Part shown: positions 46,863 to 56,189 of the stretch, in pieces | Layout: each line of letters begins with the position of its first letter | How positions within the stretch are numbered: position 1 is the stretch's first letter | Source: Streptosporangium lutulentum | GTDB taxonomy: Bacteria > Actinomycetota > Actinomycetes > Streptosporangiales > Streptosporangiaceae | Assembly: GCF_030811455.1 (NCBI RefSeq) | Contig: NZ_JAUSQU010000001.1 | Coordinates: 5,890,001-5,954,000 of the forward strand | Direction of reading: 5' to 3' | DNA: 64,000 nucleotides | The notes under the pieces: model-generated | What the model was told of the DNA's origin: nothing | Databases searched by the model: none | Seen by the model: only the letters and a program-made list of their open reading frames with translations | Made by a program: the position numbers and the translations under genes

Positions 46863-47852
46863 TCAGCGTGTCTCGGGAGAAACAACGCAAGCACCGCGGG
46901 TTTCGACATCCAGTGGCTGGATGTGCCAGTCAGTACCCACTTCTGGTGCGATCAAATCCTGCGTATCCGCAGTCGAAAACGCAAGGATCGTGGGACCGGC
47001 TCCCGAGACAACCGTGGGAACGCCGATCCCGCGCAATCGTTCTACCAGATCGGCGGTCTGTGGCATCGCAGGCGCGCGGTAATTCTGATGGAGCCGGTCC
47101 TCCGTCGCGGCCAGCAGCACTCCCGGTTCGAGCCCGCCGGTGAGCGCCGCGATCAGCAGCGCCGCCCGGCCGGCGTTCGCGGACGCGTCGACATGCGGCA
47201 CGTCCTTGGGGAGCAGCCCCCGGGCGACCTCGGTGGAGAGTCTGTTCCGGGGAATGATGGCCACGGGCCGGATGCCGGCGTGTGGAATCAGTTTCACCAT
47301 ATGCGGAACGTTCGACTGATCCGTCCATGCGATGGTCAGCCCGCCCGCGAGGCACGGCGCCACGTTGTCGGGATGGCCCTCGATCTCGGTGGCCAGCGCG
47401 AAGACGTCGTCATCGGTGAACGCGGGCCGCGTCCGGGAAGGATCGAGGGGATCGTCCGGATGGGGACCCGCCGCGTACGGCGTGCCGGCCAGCGCGCGGG
47501 CGGCGAGGATGCCCGCGCAGATCGCAGCGGAGGAGGATCCGAGGCCGCGGGCGTGGGGGATGCGGTTCAGGCAGCGTAACCGGATGCCGCGCGGCTGCGG
47601 GACCCCCATCCGGTCGAAGGTCATGCGCATCGTCCTCACGATGAGATGGCCCTCTCCCGGGGCGAGCTCGCCCGATCCCTCGCCCTCGACCTCTATGACG
47701 ACCTCCCGGGAGGCGGCGCTTCCGGGGAGCTCGAAGAGGGCGGCCTCGACCTCGTCGTACAGACCGAGGGCCAATCCCAGCGTGTCGAACCCGGGTCCGA
47801 GGTTGGCCGACGTCGCCGGGACCCGGACGACGACCTTGCTGCTGTCGGTCAT
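46863..47852 (-). CDS. thrB: homoserine kinase
   Basis: GHMP-family kinase making O-phosphohomoserine for ThrC; 329 residues. Motif 1 VVVRVPATSANLGPGFDTLGLAL, ATP loop RIPHARGLGSSSAAICAGILA and C-terminal VVSGAGPTILAFS. ATG 47852 follows GGAGACTTG; a TTG at 47855 is unlikely. About 66 bases after the thrC stop, same strand. Confidence 0.95.
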   Translation of the reverse strand: MTDSSKVVVRVPATSANLGPGFDTLGLALGLYDEVEAALFELPGSAASREVVIEVEGEGSGELAPGEGHLIVRTMRMTFDRMGVPQPRGIRLRCLNRIPHARGLGSSSAAICAGILAARALAGTPYAAGPHPDDPLDPSRTRPAFTDDDVFALATEIEGHPDNVAPCLAGGLTIAWTDQSNVPHMVKLIPHAGIRPVAIIPRNRLSTEVARGLLPKDVPHVDASANAGRAALLIAALTGGLEPGVLLAATEDRLHQNYRAPAMPQTADLVERLRGIGVPTVVSGAGPTILAFSTADTQDLIAPEVGTDWHIQPLDVETRGACVVSPETR

Positions 47853-47918
47853 CAAGTCTCCGGAGCGGGCCCCCTGCCGGGAGCCGCGCCCCTACTCCTT
47901 AACGCTCGGGCCTGACGC

Positions 47919-48977
47919 TTAGGCGAGTTCGAGGGCGGTGGCGGCGGCGTGGGCGTCGATCGGGATCGTCACCGGGGTGGGAGCCCCCGAGATGGCCCAG
48001 TCGGGGTCCTTGAGGCCGTTTCCGGTCACCGTGCACACGATGCGCTGGCCGGGGTCGACCAGTCCCTGCTCGTGGGCCTGGAGGAGGCCCGCGACGCTGG
48101 CGGCCGAGGCGAGCTCGACGAACACGCCCTCCTCCTGGGCCAGCAGCTTGTAGGCGGCGGCGATCCGGCGGTCGGTGACGGCCTGGATGACCCCGCCGGA
48201 CTCGTCACGGGCGGCCTCTGCGAGCTGCCAGGAGGCGGGGTTGCCGATGCGGATCGCGGTGGCGATCGTGTGGGGGTGGGTCACCGGGGCGCCGTTGACG
48301 ATCGGCGCGGCGCCGCTGGCCTGGAAGCCGAACATCCGGGGCTTCCCGGACGCGACACCGTCCTCGGCGTACTCGGTGTAGCCCATCCAGTAGGCCGAGA
48401 TGTTGCCGGCGTTGCCGACCGGGATGCAGTGGATGTCGGGGGCGTCGCCGAGCGTGTCCACGATCTCGAAGGCCGCGGTCTTCTGGCCCTGGAGCCGGAA
48501 CGGGTTCACCGAGTTGACGAGCGCGATCGGATAGTTCTCCGACAGTTTCCTGGTCATGTCAAGGCAGTCGTCGAACGAACCCTCGACCTGGAGCAGCTTG
48601 GCGCCGTGGACCAGGGCCTGGGCCAGCTTGCCCATCGCGATCTTGCCGCGGGGCACCAGCACGGCGCAGGTCAGGCCCGCGCGGACCGCGTAGGCGGCGG
48701 CGGAGGCGCTGGTGTTGCCGGTGGAGGCGCAGATGACGGCCTTCGCGCCGTCCTCGACGGCCTTGCTGATGGCCATGGTCATGCCACGGTCCTTGAAACT
48801 GCCGGTCGGGTTCAGGCCCTCGACCTTGAGGTAGACCTCGCAACCGGTCAGCGCCGAGACCCTGTTCGCCGGGATGAGCGGCGTGCCGCCCTCCAGGAGC
48901 GTGACGACGGGCGTCGCCGTGGTCACCGGAAGTCGGTCACGGTACTCCTCGATGAGGCCCCGCCACGCCCTGGCCAT
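47919..48977 (-). CDS. thrC: threonine synthase
   Basis: PLP enzyme, 352 residues, converting O-phosphohomoserine to threonine. PLP lysine in [14 protein letters not shown] (about residue 62), [37 protein letters not shown] (phosphate-binding glycines) and [17 protein letters not shown] 48977 with GGAGG upstream; the longer frame to 49052 lacks family similarity. Normally preceded directly by hom, but here the glycosyltransferase island and a deacetylase gene separate them by 12.3 kb. Confidence 0.95.
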   Translation of the reverse strand: MARAWRGLIEEYRDRLPVTTATPVVTLLEGGTPLIPANRVSALTGCEVYLKVEGLNPTGSFKDRGMTMAISKAVEDGAKAVICASTGNTSASAAAYAVRAGLTCAVLVPRGKIAMGKLAQALVHGAKLLQVEGSFDDCLDMTRKLSENYPIALVNSVNPFRLQGQKTAAFEIVDTLGDAPDIHCIPVGNAGNISAYWMGYTEYAEDGVASGKPRMFGFQASGAAPIVNGAPVTHPHTIATAIRIGNPASWQLAEAARDESGGVIQAVTDRRIAAAYKLLAQEEGVFVELASAASVAGLLQAHEQGLVDPGQRIVCTVTGNGLKDPDWAISGAPTPVTIPIDAHAAATALELA

Positions 48978-49197
48978 GATCACTCCTCCCGCGCGCGGAC
49001 AGACCGTGCGCGTCCTACTACCTGCGGTACTGGGAACCGAGTCTACGGGCAACCGTCTCGGCAGCGGGATGCGTTGTCCACCAAATGGACAAGTCAGGCG
49101 TCTTGCTATCAGGAAACTCTAAGCAACGTTCTGTAGGGTCATCAGCCCTTGACAGGAGTTGACAGGCACGCACGCATGTAAAAGGGGCACCTGAATC
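48978..49197. promoter_or_regulatory. divergent promoter region thrC / glycosyltransferase 1
   Basis: A 220-base gap. On the plus strand two TTGACAGG copies, 10 bases apart (49149-49156 and 49159-49166), precede the first glycosyltransferase gene; a TTGACAGGG also lies in the second divergent gap of the island (53837). TGTAAA at 49177 is a possible -10 element although the spacing is not ideal. Confidence 0.4.
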
Positions 49198-50754
49198 ATG
49201 ACGGACGACGCGGTGATCCATCAGCCGCCGATCCGGCACAACGACTACTCACCTCTGGATCCCCCCGCGCTCGGCGAATGGAGTCCGCGGCTCTCGGTCA
49301 GCGTGATCATCCCCGCGTACGGCGGTCAGCGCCGGCTCGACCTGGCCCTCGCGGCCCTGGCCGCGCAGACCTATCCCGATCACCTCATGGAAGTGATCGT
49401 GGTCGACGACGGCAGCACCCCGCCGCTGCGGCTGCCGGAGATCGCTCCGTCCGGCACCCGGATCGAGGTGGCCGACCCCTCGGGCTGGGGCACCGCCAAC
49501 GCGGTCAACACCGGCGCCGCCCTCTCGGAGGGCCGGATCATCCAGCGCCTTGACTCCGACATGGTCGTCTGCAGGGAACACATCGAGGCCCTGGCCCGCT
49601 GGCATCACCTGGCCGACTACCTGGTCACCATCGGCGCGAAGAAGTTCATCGAGGAGCCCGACCTCTCAGCCGCCCGGGTGTACGACGGCGTGCGCACGAG
49701 CCCGCTGGAGTCCGTCTTCGACCTGTCGGGGGCCCTGCCCAGCTCCACCGAACGGACGATCCAGCGCACCAACGGCCTGCGGGCCAGCCGCAACCCCTAT
49801 CACGTGTGCACGGGGCCGACGGTGTCGATGCTCCGCGAGACCTTCCAGGCCGTGGGCGGGGTCGATCCGAGCGTGCTCAGGGGTGAGGACACCGAGTTCG
49901 CCTACCGGCTGGCCCAGCGGGGCGTGGTCTTCATTCCCGACCCGACGGCCCAGGCCGTGCATCTGGGGCTTCCCGCCCAGCGCCTTGACAAGGAACGGAC
50001 CGTCCGGTCCGTCGCCCCCTACCTCGCCCAGCGCGTTCCGCTCCGCCGTGACCTGCGCAAGGACCGGGGCCGGCGGTGGCTGGTGCCGTACGTGGAGGTG
50101 GTGCTCCACGTCGACGCGCCCTCCGACCAGGTGCGCAGGGCGGTGAGCGCGGCTCTTGAGGGGACGGTCGGCGACGTGCTCGTCACCCTGGTCGCCCCGT
50201 GGTCACAGCTGCCCGAGGGCCGCCATCCGGTGCTCGACGACCCCTTCTTCGAGCTCCGGACGCTGCGTGAGTACTTCTCCCACGACGAGCGCGTACGGCT
50301 GGCCGACAAGGTCTCCGACACCCCCGCCCCGATCCCGTTCCGCTACACGGGCCCGGTCTCGGTCCCGCTGGGAGACGACTCGCTGGAGCGGATGATCGGC
50401 GCGATGCAGAAGGACCGGCCGGGCATGCTCGTCGTCGATCTCTCGGACGCCGGCAGGGCGACGCTGGAACGGACCGAGGCGCTGGGCCGGGCGAAGCTGC
50501 TCGGCGCCGACGACGTCGTCATCTCGATCAAGGCCACCCACGGCGTACGGCACGGCGATCGGTCGGAGTTCTGGCCGGTCAGGACCGCGCCCCCGGCCCC
50601 AGGGAAGGAGCTCGCGTCCTCCGCGCGAAAGCCCTCGCCGGACGCCCCGGCCCAGAACGCGCCTGCGACGAAGAGACCTGCGGCGCCGAAGCCCACGCAG
50701 ACCAGGCCGGAGTCCTGGTTCGGCAGGTTCCTCGCCAGACCCCGCTCCGGCTGA
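49198..50754 (+). CDS. family 2 glycosyltransferase, architecture A
   Basis: A 518-residue GT2-type enzyme, cytoplasmic (no signal or helices). It starts with the island's shared motif HNDYSPLDPPALGEWSPRL (about 14-31), then the GT-A fold SVIIPAYGGQRRLDLALAAL, EVIVVDDGS and RLDSD metal-binding motif (DSD 119-121), and the acceptor-side GEDTEFAYRL near 223. A second domain (about 290-455; WLVPYVEVVLHVDAPSDQVR, VLVTLVAPWSQLP) recurs in the other A-type proteins. The C-terminus is a Pro/Ala-rich tail instead of the coiled coil of its relatives. AAAGGGG precedes the ATG. Sugar and acceptor unknown. Confidence 0.85.
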   Translation: MTDDAVIHQPPIRHNDYSPLDPPALGEWSPRLSVSVIIPAYGGQRRLDLALAALAAQTYPDHLMEVIVVDDGSTPPLRLPEIAPSGTRIEVADPSGWGTANAVNTGAALSEGRIIQRLDSDMVVCREHIEALARWHHLADYLVTIGAKKFIEEPDLSAARVYDGVRTSPLESVFDLSGALPSSTERTIQRTNGLRASRNPYHVCTGPTVSMLRETFQAVGGVDPSVLRGEDTEFAYRLAQRGVVFIPDPTAQAVHLGLPAQRLDKERTVRSVAPYLAQRVPLRRDLRKDRGRRWLVPYVEVVLHVDAPSDQVRRAVSAALEGTVGDVLVTLVAPWSQLPEGRHPVLDDPFFELRTLREYFSHDERVRLADKVSDTPAPIPFRYTGPVSVPLGDDSLERMIGAMQKDRPGMLVVDLSDAGRATLERTEALGRAKLLGADDVVISIKATHGVRHGDRSEFWPVRTAPPAPGKELASSARKPSPDAPAQNAPATKRPAAPKPTQTRPESWFGRFLARPRSG

Positions 50755-50755
50755 G

Positions 50756-50845
50756 CGTCCGGGCCTGACCCGGCCTCGCTGTCCCCTCCCGGGAACCGGG
50801 CGCACGGCGAAGGGCCGGGACCTACGGCGGGCACAGGCCCGGACG
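50756..50845. terminator. large inverted repeat between convergent glycosyltransferases
   Basis: CGTCCGGGCCTG (50756-50767) and CAGGCCCGGACG (50834-50845) are exact complements, 66 bases apart, filling most of the gap between two convergent genes. It could form a long-stem bidirectional terminator or mark an inversion/duplication end. Confidence 0.5.
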
Positions 50846-50882
50846 ACGATCGGGCACTTCTTCCCCGGCGAGGCCGGCCTGG

Positions 50883-52679
50883 TCACCGGCGGCGGGTGAG
50901 CGCCCGTTTGACGGAGGAGAGCAGGCCGTACTGGACGACCTTCCGCGCGGCGGCCAGTTCCTTGCGCAGGCCGCCGACCTCGCGCCGCAGCTCGACCGCG
51001 CTCCTGCGCCAGGTCCCCGCCTCGTCGCGCCACTTGGTCACCTGACCGCGAAGCCGTTCGGCCTCCTTGGTGAGCCGGGCCACCTCGGCCTCCGCCTCGG
51101 TCCTGGCCCGGTGGGACCCGCGGCGGCCGGTGACCGGCCGGGCCTCGGGCAGGAAGCCGTAGGTCTCGCCGTCCACCCACAGGACCCCGAAGGTGTCCTC
51201 CACGGCGTCGTCGAGGTCCTCGCCCTCCGCCAGGACGATCGCGGCGCGGGCGAACGCCGCGGCCCGTTCCAGCCGTGCCGTGACGAGCCTCCGGTCTCCC
51301 CGGGCCCGGCCCTCGACGCCCTCGGCGCCCCCCGCGCTCCCGGCGTCCTCGGCGTTCCCGGTGGTTTCGGCCCTTCCGGCGCTCCCCGGGCTCTCGGCGG
51401 CCTCGGCCAGCAGCACCGAGACCAGGCCGTAGCCGTCGTCCTTGGCCACGTCGAGCAGCCGCGCCAGGCTGTCCTCGCCCGGCACCCACCCCGCCGGCAG
51501 CCTGAGCCGGTACGGCACCGCCGGCAGTCCCTCGCCGGTCGCCGGATACGACGGGGCCGGCCGTACCGACTCGGGGGCGCCGAGCGAGAAGCGCACCTTG
51601 GGCTCGTGGGCGTAGTGGCCTCGGATCAGCACGAGGTCCAGGTCCGGGTTCTCCAGTGGCGCGCGGTCCTCGGTTCCGAGCCGGTCCCAGGGGCCGGTGA
51701 GGGTGACCACGACGTCGGGCAGGGTGCCCGCGAGCACGGCGTCCACGGTGGCGCGGACCTCGTCGTAGCCGTAGCCGCCCCCCGGCCGCCCGGCGGGCTC
51801 GACGACCACCTCCAGGTAGGGCACCTTCCACTGCCGGGTCGGGTGGGAGCGAAGCCAGCGGTAGGCCGGGATCCGGTCGGCCACGAAGGCGTGACTGACC
51901 CGGTCGATCGAGGTCTTGTCGCGCATCCGCATCGTGGGGCCCAGGTGGAAGGCGCGAGACAGCGGCTCGGGCACGAACACGGCGCCCGCCTGGGCCAGCC
52001 GGTAGCCCATCTCGGTGTCCTGGCCGAGGATCAGGCCTGCGTCCATCGGCCCCGTCTGGGCGAGCAGGGCGGCGTTGACCGAGGTGGCGCCGCCCACGTG
52101 CAGGCTGAAGGCGCGGTGCGGGTTGTCGATGAGGCCGCCGGTCCGTTCGACCAGGTCGACCAGCCAGGCGTGCGGCTCGGCGGGTTCGAAGATCTTGGCC
52201 AGGTCGTCGGCCGCGGCCACCACGCCGGGAGCGGGCAGCTCCGCCGGGGTGAAGCGCAGGTAGCCGGTCACCACGAGGTACGGCGCCACGTGGTGCCAGC
52301 GCATGTGCGCCTCGACCGACCTGCGATCAAGGACCACGTCGGAGTCCAGCCAGTGGATCACGTCGCCGGTGGCGGCCAGGAGGCCGGCGTTGCGGGCGTG
52401 GGCCCGGCCGGGCACCGGGCAGTCGATCAGCCGGGTCCCCGCGGGACGAAGCTCGGGCAGGCATAAGGACGGCAGGCTGCCGTTGTCCACTACGATGATC
52501 TCTGTCAGCGCGGCGGGGTAGGTCTGTCCGGCCAGCCCGGCGAGCACCAGGTCGAGCTTTTCCTGGCCGCTGTAGGCGGGCACCACCACGCTGACCCGCA
52601 GCGAGGGCGTCCAGGCGCCGATCTCGGGAGGAATGAGGCTCCCGTAGTCGTTACCGGCGATCCGTACGATCATGGTCAT
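50883..52679 (-). CDS. family 2 glycosyltransferase, architecture A
   Basis: A 598-residue enzyme. Shared N-terminal motif GNDYGSLIPPEIGAWTPSLR (9-28), GT-A strand VSVVVPAYSGQEKLDLVL, EIIVVDNGS, DSD at 112-114 (HWLDSDVVLDR), HMRWHH, and GQDTEMGYRLAQAGAVFVP near 238. The middle domain is QWKVPYLEVVVEPAG and PDVVVTLTGPWDRLG. A low-complexity insert SPGSAGRAETTGNAEDAGSA (about 427-446) precedes ARLERAAAFARAAIVLAEGE, and the C-terminal 80 residues form a predicted coiled coil (EVARLTKEAERLRGQVTKW). The start overlaps the end of the next gene by 29 bases; ATG 52673 is an alternative. Confidence 0.87.
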   Translation of the reverse strand: MTMIVRIAGNDYGSLIPPEIGAWTPSLRVSVVVPAYSGQEKLDLVLAGLAGQTYPAALTEIIVVDNGSLPSLCLPELRPAGTRLIDCPVPGRAHARNAGLLAATGDVIHWLDSDVVLDRRSVEAHMRWHHVAPYLVVTGYLRFTPAELPAPGVVAAADDLAKIFEPAEPHAWLVDLVERTGGLIDNPHRAFSLHVGGATSVNAALLAQTGPMDAGLILGQDTEMGYRLAQAGAVFVPEPLSRAFHLGPTMRMRDKTSIDRVSHAFVADRIPAYRWLRSHPTRQWKVPYLEVVVEPAGRPGGGYGYDEVRATVDAVLAGTLPDVVVTLTGPWDRLGTEDRAPLENPDLDLVLIRGHYAHEPKVRFSLGAPESVRPAPSYPATGEGLPAVPYRLRLPAGWVPGEDSLARLLDVAKDDGYGLVSVLLAEAAESPGSAGRAETTGNAEDAGSAGGAEGVEGRARGDRRLVTARLERAAAFARAAIVLAEGEDLDDAVEDTFGVLWVDGETYGFLPEARPVTGRRGSHRARTEAEAEVARLTKEAERLRGQVTKWRDEAGTWRRSAVELRREVGGLRKELAAARKVVQYGLLSSVKRALTRRR

Positions 52680-53787
52680 CCAGGATGAGACTCGGTCGGA
52701 AGCCGCGCCACTGGTTCGACGCGACGCGCAGGAAATGGGCGAGCGAGAGCCGCCACGTGTGATCGGTGCTCACCGAACGCCGCAACATGTAGCCGAGGCC
52801 GTGGGTGCGGTAGATGCGCGCCTCCGCGGCGTGCGCGGCCTTCAGGAACGCGGCGTCCACCCCTCCGCGCAGGGCGGGGAATCCGCCGAGCTCCTGGAAC
52901 CTGGCCAGATCGAGCAGGATCGTGCCTCCGGCCACGTGCTCGGACCAGATCTCGCTGGTGTAGTCGGTACGGCGGATCGTGGCGTCGAGCGGCTCCAGGT
53001 AGAAGAACTCGGCCGCGGTGCCCACGATGTCCGCACCGGTGTAGGAGCGCGCGAGGAGAAGATCGGCCAGGTGCTCGGGGCCGTACCAGTCGTCGTCGTC
53101 CCACTTGGCGAGGTGCTCGCCACCCGCCCTGGACGCGGCCCGGTTGAGCACCTCCCCGAAGGGGATCTCCGAGCCGGCCTCGACCACGGTGATCGGCAGG
53201 TCGAACTCCCGCACCGCCCGCCGTACCTCCTCGTGCTCGGCGGGGACGCCGTGCAGGCCCAGCAGGACCTCGACCTCCACTCGCCGCTGCCGGGCGATCT
53301 GGCCGAGCGCCGAGGCCAGCAGGTTCGGCCGCATGCTGGACATCACGACGCTCACCTTGGGCAGGGCCGCCGTGGCCGCCCCGGCACGGCTCCGGAGCCC
53401 GTGGCGGCGCAGCCGTACGCTGTGCTCCTCCCGGCGCAGGTCGGTCACGGAGCGCCGGTCGCCGTCGCCCTCCTCGGGGGTCCACGCGGCGAGCAGGCCG
53501 GCCAGCTCGGGCTCCACCCAGGCCGGTGTGCCGGCGGCGTGCAGCGGCACTCCGGCCGCGGCCAGGACCGTGATCACCTCGATCGGGACCCGTGAGGAGG
53601 GCCATCGGATGTTCAGGCCCCGCAGCGGCCTCAGGCGGGCGACGCCGTCGGGGTCCAGCCGGTCACCGAGCGGCTCGCCGGCCGCCAGCCACCCTTCCCC
53701 GGTCCAGGACATCTCGGCCGTGCCCTCGGCCGCCGACCGTGAGAAACCGACCGGGGCCGGAAGGGGGGAGGTCGGCTGTACAGGCAC
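52651..53787 (-). CDS. glycosyltransferase, architecture B (short)
   Basis: A 378-residue protein with the second architecture of the island. Residues 1-140: a domain with LRGLNIRWPSSRVPIEVITV, AAAGVPLHAAGTPAWVEPEL and the charged RREEHSVRLRRHGLR. Residues 141-378: a GT-A fold with VSVVMSSMRPNLLASALGQI, EVLLGLHGVPAEHEEV, LNRAASRAGGEHLAKWD and DDDD at 230-233 before WYGPEHLADLLLA, the metal-binding site. It ends IYRTHGLGYMLRR and QWRGFRPSLILDD. The same order of motifs is found in the protein at 56189. Cytoplasmic. Probably the first gene of a two-gene minus-strand operon with the A-type gene at 50883. Confidence 0.85.
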   Translation of the reverse strand: MPVQPTSPLPAPVGFSRSAAEGTAEMSWTGEGWLAAGEPLGDRLDPDGVARLRPLRGLNIRWPSSRVPIEVITVLAAAGVPLHAAGTPAWVEPELAGLLAAWTPEEGDGDRRSVTDLRREEHSVRLRRHGLRSRAGAATAALPKVSVVMSSMRPNLLASALGQIARQRRVEVEVLLGLHGVPAEHEEVRRAVREFDLPITVVEAGSEIPFGEVLNRAASRAGGEHLAKWDDDDWYGPEHLADLLLARSYTGADIVGTAAEFFYLEPLDATIRRTDYTSEIWSEHVAGGTILLDLARFQELGGFPALRGGVDAAFLKAAHAAEARIYRTHGLGYMLRRSVSTDHTWRLSLAHFLRVASNQWRGFRPSLILDDHDRTDRR

Positions 53788-53997
53788 GATCGAAGGATAG
53801 CGATGTCAGAAGAGCGCGTCTCGTCCTACTTTCAACTTGACAGGGACGCTCACAATTGATCGTCTACAGCTGTCATCGGATCACGAGACGCTCGGAGTTT
53901 ACCCTTTATAGGCATATTTCATCTTGAACAACGGATAGCCTCGATTGCCACACCATAGGCAGATATTTAGATAGAGCAGTACGGAAGGTAAGCGCAG

Positions 53998-54459
53998 ATG
54001 TCCACGGCCCGAAAGCTGATGCTCCTGGCAGGGGGCATCGGTCTCTGCGCTCTGATCGCGTTGACGCTGCTCACGGGCGCGGACGTCATCTCGGCCACGG
54101 CGGCGGTCGTGATCGGGGCGCTCGCGGTGGTGCTCGCCTTCCAGCTCCTGACGGTCGTGAGCATCCGCAGGGTCGACGGCAAGGCTCTGCGCATCGACAA
54201 CCGAGTCAAGCGATACGAAACCGAGATGGCCAAGGTCAAGGCGTCGACAGAGCGGCTGGACCGGCGGCTCGACGAGATCGTCACGCTGCTCGGCAGTCGT
54301 GAGGTCAAGTACGAGGAGGACCTGCAGGCGATCCTGGTCTCCCTCGGAGAGCACCGGCTCATCTCCCGGCCCCAGCGCCGGCACCAGGAGGGAACTCCCG
54401 GGCTGCTGCCCTGCCTGGACGCGGCCGAGGCCAGATCCGAAGCAGAGGGGAAGGCGTGA
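53998..54459 (+). CDS. two-helix membrane protein with coiled coil
   Basis: A 153-residue protein: two N-terminal helices (KLMLLAGGIGLCALIALTLL; ATAAVVIGALAVVLAFQLLTVV, about 6-52), then a cytoplasmic coiled coil (DNRVKRYETEMAKVKASTER, RLDEIVTLLGSREVKYEEDL). No known domain. Its stop overlaps the start of the next glycosyltransferase gene (GTGA), so it is translationally coupled. It is the only membrane protein in the island and could anchor the coiled-coil-bearing glycosyltransferases (inference). Confidence 0.75.
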   Translation: MSTARKLMLLAGGIGLCALIALTLLTGADVISATAAVVIGALAVVLAFQLLTVVSIRRVDGKALRIDNRVKRYETEMAKVKASTERLDRRLDEIVTLLGSREVKYEEDLQAILVSLGEHRLISRPQRRHQEGTPGLLPCLDAAEARSEAEGKA

Positions 54460-56189
54460 CGGTGCCCGGCCTCGAAACCGGCCCCGGCGGCTCCCGGCCG
54501 TCTCGTCAGGCTCCCCCCGAGGGGCCTCCCCCGTTCTCCCCCGCTCTCCCGGGTGACGGCCGCGGCGCCGTTCCCAGCGCCCGGATCAGGCACAACGACT
54601 ACGGATCGCTACGGCCGCACGACCTCGGCAAGGGGGAGCCGCGCCTGACGGTCAGCGTGGTGATCCCCGCGCACAACTGCCAGGAGGCGCTGGACCGCAC
54701 GCTCGCCGGCCTGGCCGCGCAGAGCTACCCCTCGCATCTGACCGAGGTGGTCGTCGCCGACGACGGCAGCGTCCCGCCCCTGCGGATCCCCGAGCTCGCC
54801 CCGGCGAACACCCGGCTCGTCCGGGTGCCCGACGGCCGCTGGGGCCGTGGCTGGGCCCGCCAGACCGGCGCGGCGGCGGCGAGCGGCGACGTCCTGCACT
54901 GGATCGACTCCGACATGATCCTCGACCGGGAGCACATCGAGGCGCACATGCGCTGGCACCACCTCGCCTCCTACACCGTCGTGCTCGGCGACATCCGCTT
55001 CACCCCCGACGGGGAGGAACCCCCGGCTCAGGAGGTCTTCACGGCCGTCGAGTCCGGCGACGCGGAAAAGCTGTTCACCACCTCGGCCCCGCACACGTGG
55101 CGAGCGGGCGTGCTCGAGAAGAGCCGGTGGCTGCGGGACGCTGGCGCGGGCGCCTACGGGCTCCACTCCGGCGCCACCACCTCGGTCTCCATCGCGCTCC
55201 TGCGGTCGGTGGGCGGGGTGAACACCACCTTGAACATGGGTGAGGACACCGACCTCGGCTTCCGCCTCGCGCAGGCGGGCGCGGTCTTCATCCCCGACCC
55301 GCAGGCCCGCAGCTGGCACCTCGGCTCGTCCACCGTGATGCGCAGGGAGAAGGAGGTGCACCGGCACAACTGGTCGGTGCTGCCCGACCTCATCCCCGAT
55401 CTGCGCTGGCTGCGCGCCCACCCGCGCAGGCACTGGCTGGTGCCGTACGTCCACGTCGTCGTGGACGCCCGCGGCGCCTCCTACGAGGACGTCAGGGCGA
55501 CCGTGGACGCCGCGCTCGCCGGAACCGTCGTCGACGTCGCCGTCACCGTCGTCGGCCCGTGGACGGCGCTCACCGGCGGGCGTCGCTCCTCCCTCGACGA
55601 GCCGCTGCTCGACATGCGCCTGACGCACAACCTCTACGCCCACGAGCCCCGCGTCTCCTTCGCCGAGGAGGCTCCCCGGACCTCGGCCCCCGCCCCGTTC
55701 CGCCTCACCTGCCCCGCCGGATGGGTGCTCGGCGCCGACAGCCTGTCGGAGCTGGTGAAACTCGCCGAGCGCGAGGAGTACGGCCTGCTGAGCGTGGTGC
55801 TCGAAGAGAGCCCCGAGGGCGTCAGGGCCGCCAGGCTCGAACGCACGGCCGCCTTCGCCAGGGCGGCCCTGCTGGTCGGCGACGGCGCCCCCGCCGCCGA
55901 CACCGACGACGTGGTGCACGAGCTGTTCGGCTCGTTCTGGGCGGGCGCGGACCAGTTCGGCCTCACGACCGCCGGAGAGGCCGAGCCCGTCACCGGGGAT
56001 GTCGCGAAGTGGCGGGCCTCCGCGGCCCAGTCGCGACGCGAGGCGGCCCGACTGGAGGGCGAGCTCAAGGACCTCCGCGCCGAGACCGAGCGCCTGCGAG
56101 CGAAGATCGGTCAGCTGGAGGACAAGCGGCCGCGCGGTCCCCTGCGAAAGATCATCTCGACGGCCATACGCCAGGGGAAAACCGGCTGA
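54456..56189 (+). CDS. family 2 glycosyltransferase, architecture A
   Basis: A 577-residue A-type enzyme. A Pro-rich start of 42 residues, shared motif RHNDYGSLRPHDLGKGEPRL (45-64), VSVVIPAHNCQEALDRTLAGL, VVVADDGS, DSD 151-153 (HWIDSDMILDREH), HMRWHH, MGEDTDLGFRLAQAGAVFIP near 265. The middle domain is HWLVPYVHVVVDARGASYEDV and VAVTVVGPWTALTGG, then RLTCPAGWVLGADSLSELVK, and a C-terminal coiled coil (SRREAARLEGELKDLRAETE). GTG start overlapping the membrane protein stop; the stop overlaps the next start (TGATG). Confidence 0.88.
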   Translation: MTVPGLETGPGGSRPSRQAPPEGPPPFSPALPGDGRGAVPSARIRHNDYGSLRPHDLGKGEPRLTVSVVIPAHNCQEALDRTLAGLAAQSYPSHLTEVVVADDGSVPPLRIPELAPANTRLVRVPDGRWGRGWARQTGAAAASGDVLHWIDSDMILDREHIEAHMRWHHLASYTVVLGDIRFTPDGEEPPAQEVFTAVESGDAEKLFTTSAPHTWRAGVLEKSRWLRDAGAGAYGLHSGATTSVSIALLRSVGGVNTTLNMGEDTDLGFRLAQAGAVFIPDPQARSWHLGSSTVMRREKEVHRHNWSVLPDLIPDLRWLRAHPRRHWLVPYVHVVVDARGASYEDVRATVDAALAGTVVDVAVTVVGPWTALTGGRRSSLDEPLLDMRLTHNLYAHEPRVSFAEEAPRTSAPAPFRLTCPAGWVLGADSLSELVKLAEREEYGLLSVVLEESPEGVRAARLERTAAFARAALLVGDGAPAADTDDVVHELFGSFWAGADQFGLTTAGEAEPVTGDVAKWRASAAQSRREAARLEGELKDLRAETERLRAKIGQLEDKRPRGPLRKIISTAIRQGKTG

